Of a stretch of DNA of 64,000 nt, positions 1 to 8,691 are shown piece by piece. Where the stretch lies: contig JBILBF010000003.1 in assembly GCA_044353855.1 (NCBI GenBank), forward strand, positions 124,001 to 188,000, in the 5' to 3' direction. The position numbers were made by a program, and so were the translations under genes. This stretch comes from UKL13-3 sp044353855. GTDB lineage: Bacteria > Bacteroidota > Bacteroidia > UKL13-3. How positions within the stretch are numbered: the first letter of the stretch is position 1; each line of letters opens with the position of its first letter. The notes beneath the pieces are model-generated. The model had not been told where the DNA came from, searched no databases, and worked only from the letters and a program-made list of their open reading frames with translations.

Positions 1-129
1 TACTGTTAACAGTTTGTTAGAGGTAAAAGTATAACGTTAGTTAAATAAGCGATTACATAAACAGTAAACTCCGCGTGATTTTCATATCTTGCGGGCTCTT
101 TTCCTATACAATTAAATTCAAACAACAAC

Positions 130-1359
130 ATGAAGTTGGTAAACAACAATTACGTTGCAGGCAATGTGAAACTGCTAGATGTGGCCGAAGAATTTGGCAC
201 ACCCGTTTATATGTATGATGCAAACACAATAATTGAAAAATATACCCAATTAAAAAATGCTTTTAAACCCCTTAATGTAAAGTTGAAATATGCTTGCAAA
301 GCATTGAACAATACAACTATTTTAAAGCTTCTCAAAAATGAAGGTTCTGGCTTAGATACAGTTTCGATAAACGAAGTGCATTTGGGATTACGTGCAGGAT
401 TTAGTCCTACTGATATCATTTTTACTCCTAATTGTGTAAGTTTTGATGAAATAAAACAAGCAGTAGCATTGGGCGTACATATTAATATTGATAATATTAG
501 CATACTAGAGCAATTTGGACTAGAATATGGCAACAAAGTACCTTGTTGTATTCGATTAAATCCACATATTATGGCAGGTGGAAATGCAAAAATATCAACT
601 GGTCATATTGATTCAAAATTTGGCGTTTCAATTTACCAATTGCGCCATGTTTTGCGTGTGGTGAATTCAAGCAATATACATGTAAATGGATTGCATATGC
701 ATACAGGTTCTGATATTTTGGATGCTGGTGTGTTTTTACAAGGGGCCGAAATTTTATTTGATGCAGCTAAAGATTTTCCTGACTTAACCTTTATTGATTT
801 TGGTAGTGGATTTAAAGTAGCCTACAAAGAAGGTGATATTACAACTGATGTTGAAGAATTAGGAAGTGCCATAACACAGCGATTTATTGAATTTACCAAG
901 GAGTATGGCAGAGATTTAGAATTATGGTTTGAGCCGGGTAAATATATTGTGAGTGAATCGGGGCATTTTTTGGTCAAAACAAATGTAATTAAACAAACTA
1001 CTGCAACAGTTTTTATTGGTGTAGATTCTGGCTTAAATCATTTAATACGCCCCATGTTATATGATGCATACCATACCATAGTAAACATTTCAAATCCTGA
1101 TGGGAAACAACGTATTTATACCGTAGTTGGAAATATTTGCGAAACCGATACATTTGGCTGGGACCGTAAAATTACCGAAACAAAAGAAGGCGATATTTTA
1201 TGTTTTAAAAATGCTGGAGCCTATGGAATTACTATGGCTTCAAATTATAATGCTCGTTTTAGACCTGCCGAAGTGTTAATTTATAAAGATAAAGCACACC
1301 TTATTCGTAAACGTGAAACAATGGAAGATTTGGTGAGAAATGAAGTGGATATACTGTAA
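130..1359 (+). CDS. lysA: Diaminopimelate decarboxylase
   Basis: Last step of lysine biosynthesis: a PLP enzyme that decarboxylates meso-diaminopimelate to L-lysine in the cytoplasm. The fold-III PLP barrel starts near residue 25. The motif YACKAL places the Schiff-base lysine at K57, and the second-subunit cysteine motif CETDTFGWD has C337. A glycine-rich phosphate-binding stretch (DFGSGFKV) lies near residue 233. The 409-residue length is normal. The ATG is preceded by an A-rich stretch with no Shine-Dalgarno, as usual in this phylum. It stands alone. lysC, the first enzyme of the pathway, is 42 kb away. The closely related carboxynorspermidine decarboxylase is the main alternative. Confidence 0.9.
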   Translation: MKLVNNNYVAGNVKLLDVAEEFGTPVYMYDANTIIEKYTQLKNAFKPLNVKLKYACKALNNTTILKLLKNEGSGLDTVSINEVHLGLRAGFSPTDIIFTPNCVSFDEIKQAVALGVHINIDNISILEQFGLEYGNKVPCCIRLNPHIMAGGNAKISTGHIDSKFGVSIYQLRHVLRVVNSSNIHVNGLHMHTGSDILDAGVFLQGAEILFDAAKDFPDLTFIDFGSGFKVAYKEGDITTDVEELGSAITQRFIEFTKEYGRDLELWFEPGKYIVSESGHFLVKTNVIKQTTATVFIGVDSGLNHLIRPMLYDAYHTIVNISNPDGKQRIYTVVGNICETDTFGWDRKITETKEGDILCFKNAGAYGITMASNYNARFRPAEVLIYKDKAHLIRKRETMEDLVRNEVDIL

Positions 1360-1537
1360 AAAATAGTAGGCAATAAAGAAAATAAGCAACAGGCAATTAT
1401 TGTGTAAATGAGGAGATGTGTATATAGAATTATTTCTTTATTATCTCTGTTAAAAAAATAAGAATGAGTACACTAATTGAAACTTAAATATAAAGTTACA
1501 ACTTAAGGCACTAAGCTAACAGTAAAAACAAAAACGC

Positions 1538-3598
1538 ATGAAAAAACTAACCACACTTTTACTTGGAATATTAACTCTATCAGTAATGGCGCAAAGCAAA
1601 CAAAAACTTACCCCCGAATTGTTATTTAAGTTAGGTAGAGTTAACAATCCACAACTTTCGCCTAATGGAAAACAACTTATTTATGAGGTAAAAAACTACG
1701 ATTTAGCTACCAATAAGGGAACCAATATTGTATATGCCATTGCTTTTCCTAGCGGCAAACCTATTGCTATTAGTGAAGCAACGCAAAATGCATTTGATGT
1801 ACAGTGGAGACCCGATGGTCAAAAAATAGCTTACTTAAGTTCGGAAAGTGGTAGCGTTCAGCTATGGGAAATGGATATTGATGGCAAAAACAAAACACAA
1901 GTTTCGGATATCGTTACGGGTGTGAATGCATACAAATATGCACCTACCCTCACCCATATTGCTTATGCTACCGATGTAAAATTAGACCAAACACCAGCTG
2001 AAATTTATCCTGATTTACCTTTTACCAAAGATGCCAGAATTATAGACGGATTATTTTACCGCCACTGGGATAGTTGGCATGATTACGCATACAGCCATTT
2101 ATTTATTGTTGGATATACCAATGGAAAAATAACAGGCGATGCAACCGATATTATGATGGACGAAAAGTTTGATGCACCGCTACAACCTTTTGGCGGTTCG
2201 GAACAATTTAACTGGAATAACGAAGGAAAAAAATTAGCCTATTCTTCGCGAAAACTAACGGGAACTGCTGAAGCAGTGAGCACCAATGCAAATATTTATA
2301 TTTACAATATTGAAACCAAACATACTTTTAACCTAACCGAAAGCAATGTTGGTTATGATATCAATCCTGCTTTTAGTCCGGATGGAAAAAAAATTGCTTG
2401 GCAAAGTATGAAACGTGCAGGCAACGAATCGGACAGAAACCGTTTGATGGTGTGTTATGCTGATAGCAAAGCAATCATTGATGCTACAAAAGATTTTGAT
2501 TATCCTGTAAATTCATTTCAATGGAATAACAACAACCAACTTTATTTCGTAGCCGAATACCAAGGAACACAAAACATCTTTTACACACAAGAAGCTGCTG
2601 GCAAAGCTGGATTTTATTTCCCTGAAGTAAAACAAGTAACAAAAGGCGATCACGACTACCAAGGATTTTCGTTGGTAAACCCTGACAAAAAAACGTTTAT
2701 ACTCATTGGTTCGAAACAAACTATGAGCATGCCAACAGAGTTATTTACCCTAACCAACAAAGGAATAGAAACCCAACTTACCTTTACCAATAAAACAATT
2801 ACTGATAATATTGAATGGGGCAAAGTTGAAAAACGAATGATACCCTCAACAGATGGAAAACAAATTTTAACTTGGGTAATTTATCCTCCCAATTTTAATC
2901 CCAACAAACAATACCCAACATTATTGTATTGCCAAGGCGGACCACAAAGTATGGTGAGTCAGTTTTTTTCATACCGTTGGAATTTCCAATTGATGGCTAA
3001 TAATGGTTATATAGTTGTAGCTCCAAACAGACGTGGAACAACAGGATTTGGACAAGAGTGGACAGACCAAATAATGGGTGATTATGGTGGCCAATGTATG
3101 AAAGATTATTTGAGTGCAATAGATGAGGTATCTAAAGAACCCTATATAGCTAAAGATAGAAGAGCTGCTGTAGGAGCTAGTTTTGGAGGGTACTCAGTGT
3201 ATTGGTTAGCAGGCAATCATCAAGGCAGGTTTGCAACTTTTATAGCACATTGTGGTATGTTTAATATGGAAAGTTGGTATGGTACTACCGAAGAATTATT
3301 TTTTGCCAACAACGATAATAAAGGACCGTATTGGCAACAACCTACTCCCAAAAATTTTAATGCATCGCCACATAAATTTGTGCAAAACTGGAATACACCC
3401 ATGCTTGTCATTCACAACGAAAAAGATTTCCGCGTGCCACTAGGACAAGGTATGGAAGCATTTACAGCAGCGCAATTAAAAGGTATTAAAAGTCGTTTCT
3501 TATATTTCCCTGACGAAAACCATTGGGTAACCAAACCGCAAAACAGCGTATTGTGGCAACGCGTTTATTTTGATTGGTTGGATTCCTATTTAAAATAA
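1538..3598 (+). CDS. Secreted S9 family serine peptidase (prolyl oligopeptidase / dipeptidyl aminopeptidase type)
   Basis: Predicted periplasmic peptidase that cleaves short peptides. A signal peptide (MKKLTTLLLGILTLSVMAQ) is followed by a WD40/TolB-like beta-propeller with repeats such as LSPNGKQLIYE, WRPDGQKIAYL and FSPDGKKIAW. The C-terminal alpha/beta hydrolase domain carries GASFGGYS (nucleophile S548), D630 in HNEKDFRV and H662 in DENHW, a complete catalytic triad. The 686-residue length is typical for S9. The exact subfamily cannot be fixed by eye. The stop is 5 bp before the DUF4197 gene, so the two are probably co-transcribed. Confidence 0.88.
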   Translation: MKKLTTLLLGILTLSVMAQSKQKLTPELLFKLGRVNNPQLSPNGKQLIYEVKNYDLATNKGTNIVYAIAFPSGKPIAISEATQNAFDVQWRPDGQKIAYLSSESGSVQLWEMDIDGKNKTQVSDIVTGVNAYKYAPTLTHIAYATDVKLDQTPAEIYPDLPFTKDARIIDGLFYRHWDSWHDYAYSHLFIVGYTNGKITGDATDIMMDEKFDAPLQPFGGSEQFNWNNEGKKLAYSSRKLTGTAEAVSTNANIYIYNIETKHTFNLTESNVGYDINPAFSPDGKKIAWQSMKRAGNESDRNRLMVCYADSKAIIDATKDFDYPVNSFQWNNNNQLYFVAEYQGTQNIFYTQEAAGKAGFYFPEVKQVTKGDHDYQGFSLVNPDKKTFILIGSKQTMSMPTELFTLTNKGIETQLTFTNKTITDNIEWGKVEKRMIPSTDGKQILTWVIYPPNFNPNKQYPTLLYCQGGPQSMVSQFFSYRWNFQLMANNGYIVVAPNRRGTTGFGQEWTDQIMGDYGGQCMKDYLSAIDEVSKEPYIAKDRRAAVGASFGGYSVYWLAGNHQGRFATFIAHCGMFNMESWYGTTEELFFANNDNKGPYWQQPTPKNFNASPHKFVQNWNTPMLVIHNEKDFRVPLGQGMEAFTAAQLKGIKSRFLYFPDENHWVTKPQNSVLWQRVYFDWLDSYLK

Positions 3599-3603
3599 TA
3601 ACA

Positions 3604-4359
3604 ATGAAAAAAATAGCTGTTGGTTTAAGTTTAATCATATTATCTGTTACTATATTTTCGTGTAGCAAGGATGAATTGAACGAGGTATTTGGATCAGTTC
3701 CAACAGGTATTACAAATGAAGAAGTGATAGCAGGATTGCGCGAAGCGTTAAATGTAGGAACAGATACATCAGTAACTGTTCTGAACAAAGTAGATGGCTA
3801 TTTTAGAGATGAAGCAGTAAAAATTTTGTTGCCAACAGAAGCACAAGTAATGTATGCTAATATTAGCAAAGTGCCTGGACTTAGCGAACTTATTTTACCC
3901 TTAATGGATAACACCATTTTGGCCATGAACAGAGCAGCCGAAGATGCAGCAACCGAAGCCAAACCTATATTTGTAAATGCCATAAAAGGGATTACTATAA
4001 GCGATGGATTTACTATTTTAAATGGTTCGGACACTTCAGCTACAACCTATTTAAGAGATGAAACATATGATTCGTTGTATCAAAAATTTCAACCTAAAAT
4101 TGATGCTTCACTTGTTAAACCCTTGTTAGCTGGAGTCTCCGCTCAAAGTATTTATGCGAGTTTGATTAGTGCATACAATAATGCTTCGCTTAATGGGCTT
4201 TTATTTGATAAAGTTTCAACCAACTCGCTCAGCGCACATGTAACCCAAAAAGGATTAAACGGTTTATTTTTAAAAGTAGCCGATCATGAAAAGCAAATCC
4301 GTAAAGACCCTATTGCACAAGTAACCGAGCTACTCAAAAAAGTGTTTGGTAAAAAATAA
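3604..4359 (+). CDS. DUF4197 family lipoprotein
   Basis: Predicted lipoprotein of unknown function, 251 residues. The N-terminus MKKIAVGLSLIILSVTIFSC is a lipoprotein signal peptide with the lipid-accepting cysteine after TIFS. The mature part (ITNEEVIAGLREALNVG, then a helical body) resembles DUF4197. An in-frame extension back to 3574 is possible, but the ATG at 3604 gives the clean signal peptide and lies 5 bp after the peptidase stop. The TonB receptor-like gene starts 5 bp downstream, so this is the middle of a three-gene unit. No catalytic motif is visible. Confidence 0.8.
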   Translation: MKKIAVGLSLIILSVTIFSCSKDELNEVFGSVPTGITNEEVIAGLREALNVGTDTSVTVLNKVDGYFRDEAVKILLPTEAQVMYANISKVPGLSELILPLMDNTILAMNRAAEDAATEAKPIFVNAIKGITISDGFTILNGSDTSATTYLRDETYDSLYQKFQPKIDASLVKPLLAGVSAQSIYASLISAYNNASLNGLLFDKVSTNSLSAHVTQKGLNGLFLKVADHEKQIRKDPIAQVTELLKKVFGKK

Positions 4360-4364
4360 TTATC

Positions 4365-6191
4365 ATGAAACTAAACCCCACGTTTCATTTTATAATTGTA
4401 CTGTTACCCTTACTGGTTGCTAATTCAACTTATGCACAATTGGATAGTTTATACACCCAACAATGGAACCACGACCCGGTTACCAATTTAAATTCTACCA
4501 ATAGCTCACAACGCCAAATTATTACTGCTGAACAAATACGTGTGAGTGGATACACTCAATTAAGTGATATCTTTCAATTAATAGATGGATGGACAATTAA
4601 ATACGATATTGAATATCCAAAACTACAAAGTAACGGAACAGGCAGTTACAATCACCAAAACTGGGTATTCATGCTAAACGGGCAGCGTATAGAGATGAAT
4701 AGAGACCCTGTGCTTTATGTAAACCAATTGGCTATTCCTGTTTACGATATCGAACGGATAGAAATTGTAAACTCAAATGGTATGTATTTAGGAGAGTATA
4801 CGCAAAATGGGCTTATCCATATCATTACAAAAAAACGCGGTAAAGACGAAGTGAATATCGGAGGAATGGTTAGTACTTATTCTGGTTCAAATTATAGCAT
4901 TGGGTACAACAAAAATAAACTTCACATTAATGGTACGATGGGCTTAATAGGTTCTATTTTTAACAATAATATTTATACTAAAATAGGACTTGTTTCGGGA
5001 ATTGAGTTTCAATACATAGGAACAAAAATATCTCATCAAATACAAACAAAGTCTTTAGGTGAAAACAGAGATGCTAATTATCATTTAATTGGTTACCTTA
5101 TGCAATGGAATATCAATGAAAAAAATCAGATTAGACTTTCAAGTACTGCAAATTGGAGTAACCCGTTCTTAGGATATGTGCTTCAAATAAAAAACACGTT
5201 ACAACACCGCTATTTAAAAAACCACAAAAAAGGAAATTTTATTTGGCAAAATGGAATAGGATGTGACTACATTAAAAATGTAAGCTATTTTAGTAGTAAA
5301 CCAGATTATGACTTGCCAATCATTAAACCCTACTCTTCCATCAATATTCCCGTCACACGAAAAATAAATTTATTTTCAGATGTTCAAGTAGCATTTGCTC
5401 ACGATAAAATTGCGCCTAAACTATCTGTTGGAATGTATAAAAGGGTAAGTCATATTTCCAATTATAGTTTTATTATAGCATACACCGAAAGTCTTTTGGA
5501 AGAATCATTTCTGACAACCGTAAACCAAGAAATTAATGCGATTGCAGGTGCACCCTATTATTACAACCCTAAAATAGCAACAGCCGATTTATACTACAAC
5601 CTCAATTTTGGCAATAGTGTTAAGTTAAGCTTCAATTCGGGTTTAAAAAATTCGTATGATTTACCTGATTTCAATTACCGCGTTTTTACAAACCCTCTAT
5701 ATTTTAGCGGATATTATTATACAAAACGGTCAACTTCACAATTTAATTGGATTAACCGCATCAATTTGCACTACGATATTGTTAAAAATTTAGTATTCGA
5801 TATCAATTATATGCATACAAGCATTTTAAATACCTGGGATGAGAATTTACGTACTATTCCAAAACATAAATTTACTGTTGTGTTGCAATATGATTTAAAG
5901 AAAAGATTTACCCTATGGTCGCGTAATTATCTGCAATCCAAAACCCAATTTATCAATTATGATGAAGGTTATAGCTTAAGTTCAACAAAACTTCCTGTAC
6001 TGTTTTCGTGGGATATAGGCTTAAGTAAAAAGCTCTGGAAAGATTATATACACCTTAACCTAACGGCACGAAATATAGTTATCAGTAACAAAAACTATTT
6101 TAACAATTCAATACCATTTAGCACAAGTATTTTTGTGAGCATTTCTGCAAATATTGATGGTATTGGGAAAGTCAAAACAACTAATCCCTAA
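4365..6191 (+). CDS. TonB-dependent receptor-like outer-membrane protein
   Basis: Probable outer-membrane beta-barrel of 608 residues. A signal peptide ends near TYAQ (residue 25). A plug-like domain follows (IITAEQIRVSGYTQLSDIFQLIDGW, then FMLNGQRIEM and DIERIEIVNSNG), as in TonB-dependent receptors. The rest is strand-rich with many aromatic residues. No TonB box is obvious and there is no N-terminal carboxypeptidase-like domain, so it is shorter than SusC proteins. Substrate unknown. The last codons (ACT AAT CCC TAA) come from a CTAATCC tandem repeat, so the C-terminus may have been remodelled by that repeat. Confidence 0.78.
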   Translation: MKLNPTFHFIIVLLPLLVANSTYAQLDSLYTQQWNHDPVTNLNSTNSSQRQIITAEQIRVSGYTQLSDIFQLIDGWTIKYDIEYPKLQSNGTGSYNHQNWVFMLNGQRIEMNRDPVLYVNQLAIPVYDIERIEIVNSNGMYLGEYTQNGLIHIITKKRGKDEVNIGGMVSTYSGSNYSIGYNKNKLHINGTMGLIGSIFNNNIYTKIGLVSGIEFQYIGTKISHQIQTKSLGENRDANYHLIGYLMQWNINEKNQIRLSSTANWSNPFLGYVLQIKNTLQHRYLKNHKKGNFIWQNGIGCDYIKNVSYFSSKPDYDLPIIKPYSSINIPVTRKINLFSDVQVAFAHDKIAPKLSVGMYKRVSHISNYSFIIAYTESLLEESFLTTVNQEINAIAGAPYYYNPKIATADLYYNLNFGNSVKLSFNSGLKNSYDLPDFNYRVFTNPLYFSGYYYTKRSTSQFNWINRINLHYDIVKNLVFDINYMHTSILNTWDENLRTIPKHKFTVVLQYDLKKRFTLWSRNYLQSKTQFINYDEGYSLSSTKLPVLFSWDIGLSKKLWKDYIHLNLTARNIVISNKNYFNNSIPFSTSIFVSISANIDGIGKVKTTNP

Positions 6192-6270
6192 TCCCTAATT
6201 TCCATAACCCTAAAGGATCTCAGCCACACTAACCCAATCAACACAATTAACTTGCTCAACACAATTAACA
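6181..6270. repeat. Intergenic tandem repeats: (CTAATCC)3 and two CAACACAATTAAC copies
   Basis: Positions 6181-6201 hold three heptamers, CTAATCC, CTAATCC and CTAATTT. The first overlaps the end of the TonB receptor-like gene and supplies its stop codon. Further on, CAACACAATTAAC occurs at 6239-6251 and again at 6257-6269, a period of 18 bp. The interval to the next gene at 6289 is made mostly of such repeats. Confidence 0.75.
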
Positions 6271-6288
6271 AATCCTTAAATTGCACCC

Positions 6289-7701
6289 GTGAATATTGAG
6301 CTTTCAGATCCTATTTTTAAATCATTACAACAAGTTATACAACAGCAGCAAGTTGAAGCATACTTGGTGGGCGGATATGTGCGCGATATATTTTTACACC
6401 GTACCTCAAAAGATATTGATGTGGTAGTGGTTGGAGATGGCATAGCCTTGGCCAAAGCATTTGCAGAAGAACACCCTGGAAGTGATTTTGCTTATTTTAA
6501 AACCTTTGGAACCGCCATGGTTAAAACCAAAGAGTGGGAAGTAGAATTTGTAGGCGCACGCAAGGAATCATACTCCCATAATTCGCGCAAACCAACTGTA
6601 GAAACAGGAACATTAACCGATGATCAAAACCGAAGAGACTTCACCATCAATGCGCTTGCTATCAGTTTGCAATCCCATAATTTTGGTGAATTAGTGGATC
6701 CCTTTGGTGGCATAACCGATTTAGATAATAAGTGTATTCGCACTCCACTAAATCCTGATATTACCTTTAGTGATGACCCTTTGCGCATGATGCGTGCCAT
6801 CCGATTTGCAGCACAATTACAATTTGATATTATAGATGAAACATATGCATCCATCAAACGAAATATTGAACGCATTCATATTATTTCGGGTGAAAGAATA
6901 GCCGATGAGTTAAATAAGATAATGCTTTCCACAAAACCATCCGTTGGGTTAAAATTATTATTTGATAGTGGATTGCTTGCACTTATTTTTCCTGAATTAG
7001 CTGCATTACAAGGGGTAGAAACCAAAGAAGGTAAAGCACACAAAGATAATTTTTACCATACCCTAATGGTAGTAGATAATATTAGTGAAGAAACGGATAA
7101 CTTGTGGTTGCGTTGGGCTGCATTGTTGCATGATATAGCCAAGCCTATTACCAAACGTTTTATTCCAGGTGAAGGATGGACCTTTCATGGACATGAAGAT
7201 AAAGGCAGCCGAATGGTTTCTAAAATATTTAGAAAACTAAAACTTCCGTTAAACGACAAAATGAAGTTTGTTGAAAAAATGGTGGCCTTGCACCACCGCC
7301 CAAAAGCTTTGGCAGAAGAAGGTGTAACCGATTCGGCCATTCGTAGATTGGTAGTAGATGCTGGTGATAACTTGGAAGATTTGTTCACGCTTTGCCGAGC
7401 GGATATGACATCAGCAAACCTGAAAAAAATTGCTTTTTACCGTCAAAACCTAATTCAAGTGCAACAGCAAGTAGCCGAAGTTGAAGAGCGAGATGCGTTG
7501 CGTAATTTTCAGCCACCCGTAACAGGCGAAGATATTATGCGCATTTTTGGCCTTTCTCCTTCTAAAGAAGTAGGTATACTTAAAACCGAAATAAGGGAAA
7601 GTATACTGGATGGAAAAATTAAAAACAACCGAGAAGAAGCCTTGCAACTAATGTATGAAAAAGCCCAAACACTTGGGTTAAATCCTATCGAAAAACCATA
7701 G
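6289..7701 (+). CDS. cca: CCA tRNA nucleotidyltransferase with HD domain
   Basis: Adds or repairs the 3' CCA end of tRNAs. The N-terminal nucleotidyltransferase domain shows LVGGYVRDIFL followed by KDIDVVV, with catalytic aspartates D42 and D44. The neck motif RRDFTINALA follows. A C-terminal HD phosphohydrolase domain begins near residue 250 and contains LHDIAKP with H281 and D282. At 470 residues it matches the HD-containing class II form. The start is GTG at 6289; the preceding DNA is repeat. tRNA-Asp in this window lacks an encoded CCA and would need this enzyme. Poly(A) polymerase is the alternative within the family. Confidence 0.9.
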   Translation: MNIELSDPIFKSLQQVIQQQQVEAYLVGGYVRDIFLHRTSKDIDVVVVGDGIALAKAFAEEHPGSDFAYFKTFGTAMVKTKEWEVEFVGARKESYSHNSRKPTVETGTLTDDQNRRDFTINALAISLQSHNFGELVDPFGGITDLDNKCIRTPLNPDITFSDDPLRMMRAIRFAAQLQFDIIDETYASIKRNIERIHIISGERIADELNKIMLSTKPSVGLKLLFDSGLLALIFPELAALQGVETKEGKAHKDNFYHTLMVVDNISEETDNLWLRWAALLHDIAKPITKRFIPGEGWTFHGHEDKGSRMVSKIFRKLKLPLNDKMKFVEKMVALHHRPKALAEEGVTDSAIRRLVVDAGDNLEDLFTLCRADMTSANLKKIAFYRQNLIQVQQQVAEVEERDALRNFQPPVTGEDIMRIFGLSPSKEVGILKTEIRESILDGKIKNNREEALQLMYEKAQTLGLNPIEKP

Positions 7702-7712
7702 CCGATTTCATT

Positions 7713-7720
7713 TATATTTG
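7713..7720 (+). promoter_or_regulatory. -7 element of the M48 peptidase gene
   Basis: TATATTTG is an exact match to the Bacteroidota -7 consensus TAnnTTTG and ends 16 nt before the ATG. No TTG is found at the expected -33 distance. Confidence 0.55.
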
Positions 7721-7736
7721 TCTCCATTTTAAAACT

Positions 7737-8591
7737 ATGCGTAACACTATTCTCGTATCCATCTTATCCATATTTATTATTGGAACCACTCTTTCACTCG
7801 GTTCGTGCAAAAGCGAAGAAGATAAAAGTTTTGATGATCCCTGCGGAGGTAAAGCTCCAGGTGGACTGACAGGGTTGCTTATTTCTGTTGAACAAGATAT
7901 TGTATTAGGCCAAACAGTTGTTGATCAAATTGATTCCAATAAAGCCGAATACCCTGTGTTGGATTCAGTAACTTATGCAGTAGCATATGCTCATATTTAC
8001 CGCATACGCGATAATATTTTAAACTCAGGAAAAGTGTATTACAAAAATACCTTTCCATGGAAAATTAAACTCATTAAGGATGACAATACCTTAAATGCAT
8101 TTTGTACACCTGGAGGTTTTATTTATGTATACACAGGCATTATAAAATACTTGGACAATGAAACACAACTAGCGGGTGTTATGGGACACGAAATTGCCCA
8201 TGCCGACAGGCGACACAGTGCAAAACAAATGTTGCAACAAACAGGAGCACAAACATTAATACAGATTCTCACCAGTGGCTCAACTCAGGAATTAGCAACA
8301 CTCGGTAATAACTTGCTTGCGCTTAAATTTAGTAGAAATGATGAAACCGAAGCGGATGATTATTCGGTAAGGTATTTATTGGGAACTGAATATGATGCTC
8401 AAGGAGCCAAATACTTTTTTCAAAAAATAAGTGCATCAGGTTCACAAACACCTCCTGAATTTTTAAGCACACACCCAAACCCTGCTAATAGAGTAGTAAA
8501 TATTGAAGAAACATGGAAATGCTTGGGTAGCGGAGGCAATACAGGCACTTTTGATGCCCGGTATGCAACGTTTAAAAGTAGTTTGCCTTAG
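7737..8591 (+). CDS. M48 family zinc metallopeptidase lipoprotein
   Basis: Periplasmic or membrane-anchored metalloprotease of 284 residues. The signal sequence ends in a lipobox (LSLGSC), so the protein is lipid-anchored. The zinc-binding motif is GHEIAHADRRHS with H151, E152 and H155, and the third ligand is probably E203 in SRNDETEADDYS, the usual M48 signature. The C-terminal THPNPANRV motif is typical of BepA/LoiP-like peptidases that clear misfolded outer-membrane proteins. No TPR domain is present. It has its own promoter-like element upstream. Confidence 0.88.
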   Translation: MRNTILVSILSIFIIGTTLSLGSCKSEEDKSFDDPCGGKAPGGLTGLLISVEQDIVLGQTVVDQIDSNKAEYPVLDSVTYAVAYAHIYRIRDNILNSGKVYYKNTFPWKIKLIKDDNTLNAFCTPGGFIYVYTGIIKYLDNETQLAGVMGHEIAHADRRHSAKQMLQQTGAQTLIQILTSGSTQELATLGNNLLALKFSRNDETEADDYSVRYLLGTEYDAQGAKYFFQKISASGSQTPPEFLSTHPNPANRVVNIEETWKCLGSGGNTGTFDARYATFKSSLP

Positions 8592-8691
8592 CACTTTAAC
8601 TCTATACTAAATAGATTAAGAGACAACCTGCTTTAGTATAATCATTTTCCTAAATAAGAAGTTACGTTAACGAGATTATCTCCAATTTGAT

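Noticed and set aside
1360..1537. 178-bp gap between lysA and the S9 peptidase
   Set aside because: No ORF, promoter match or fold of note; AT-rich.
8606..8640. TACTAAA/TTTAGTA stem between the M48 gene and valS
   Set aside because: Long loop and no T tract; not convincing as a terminator.
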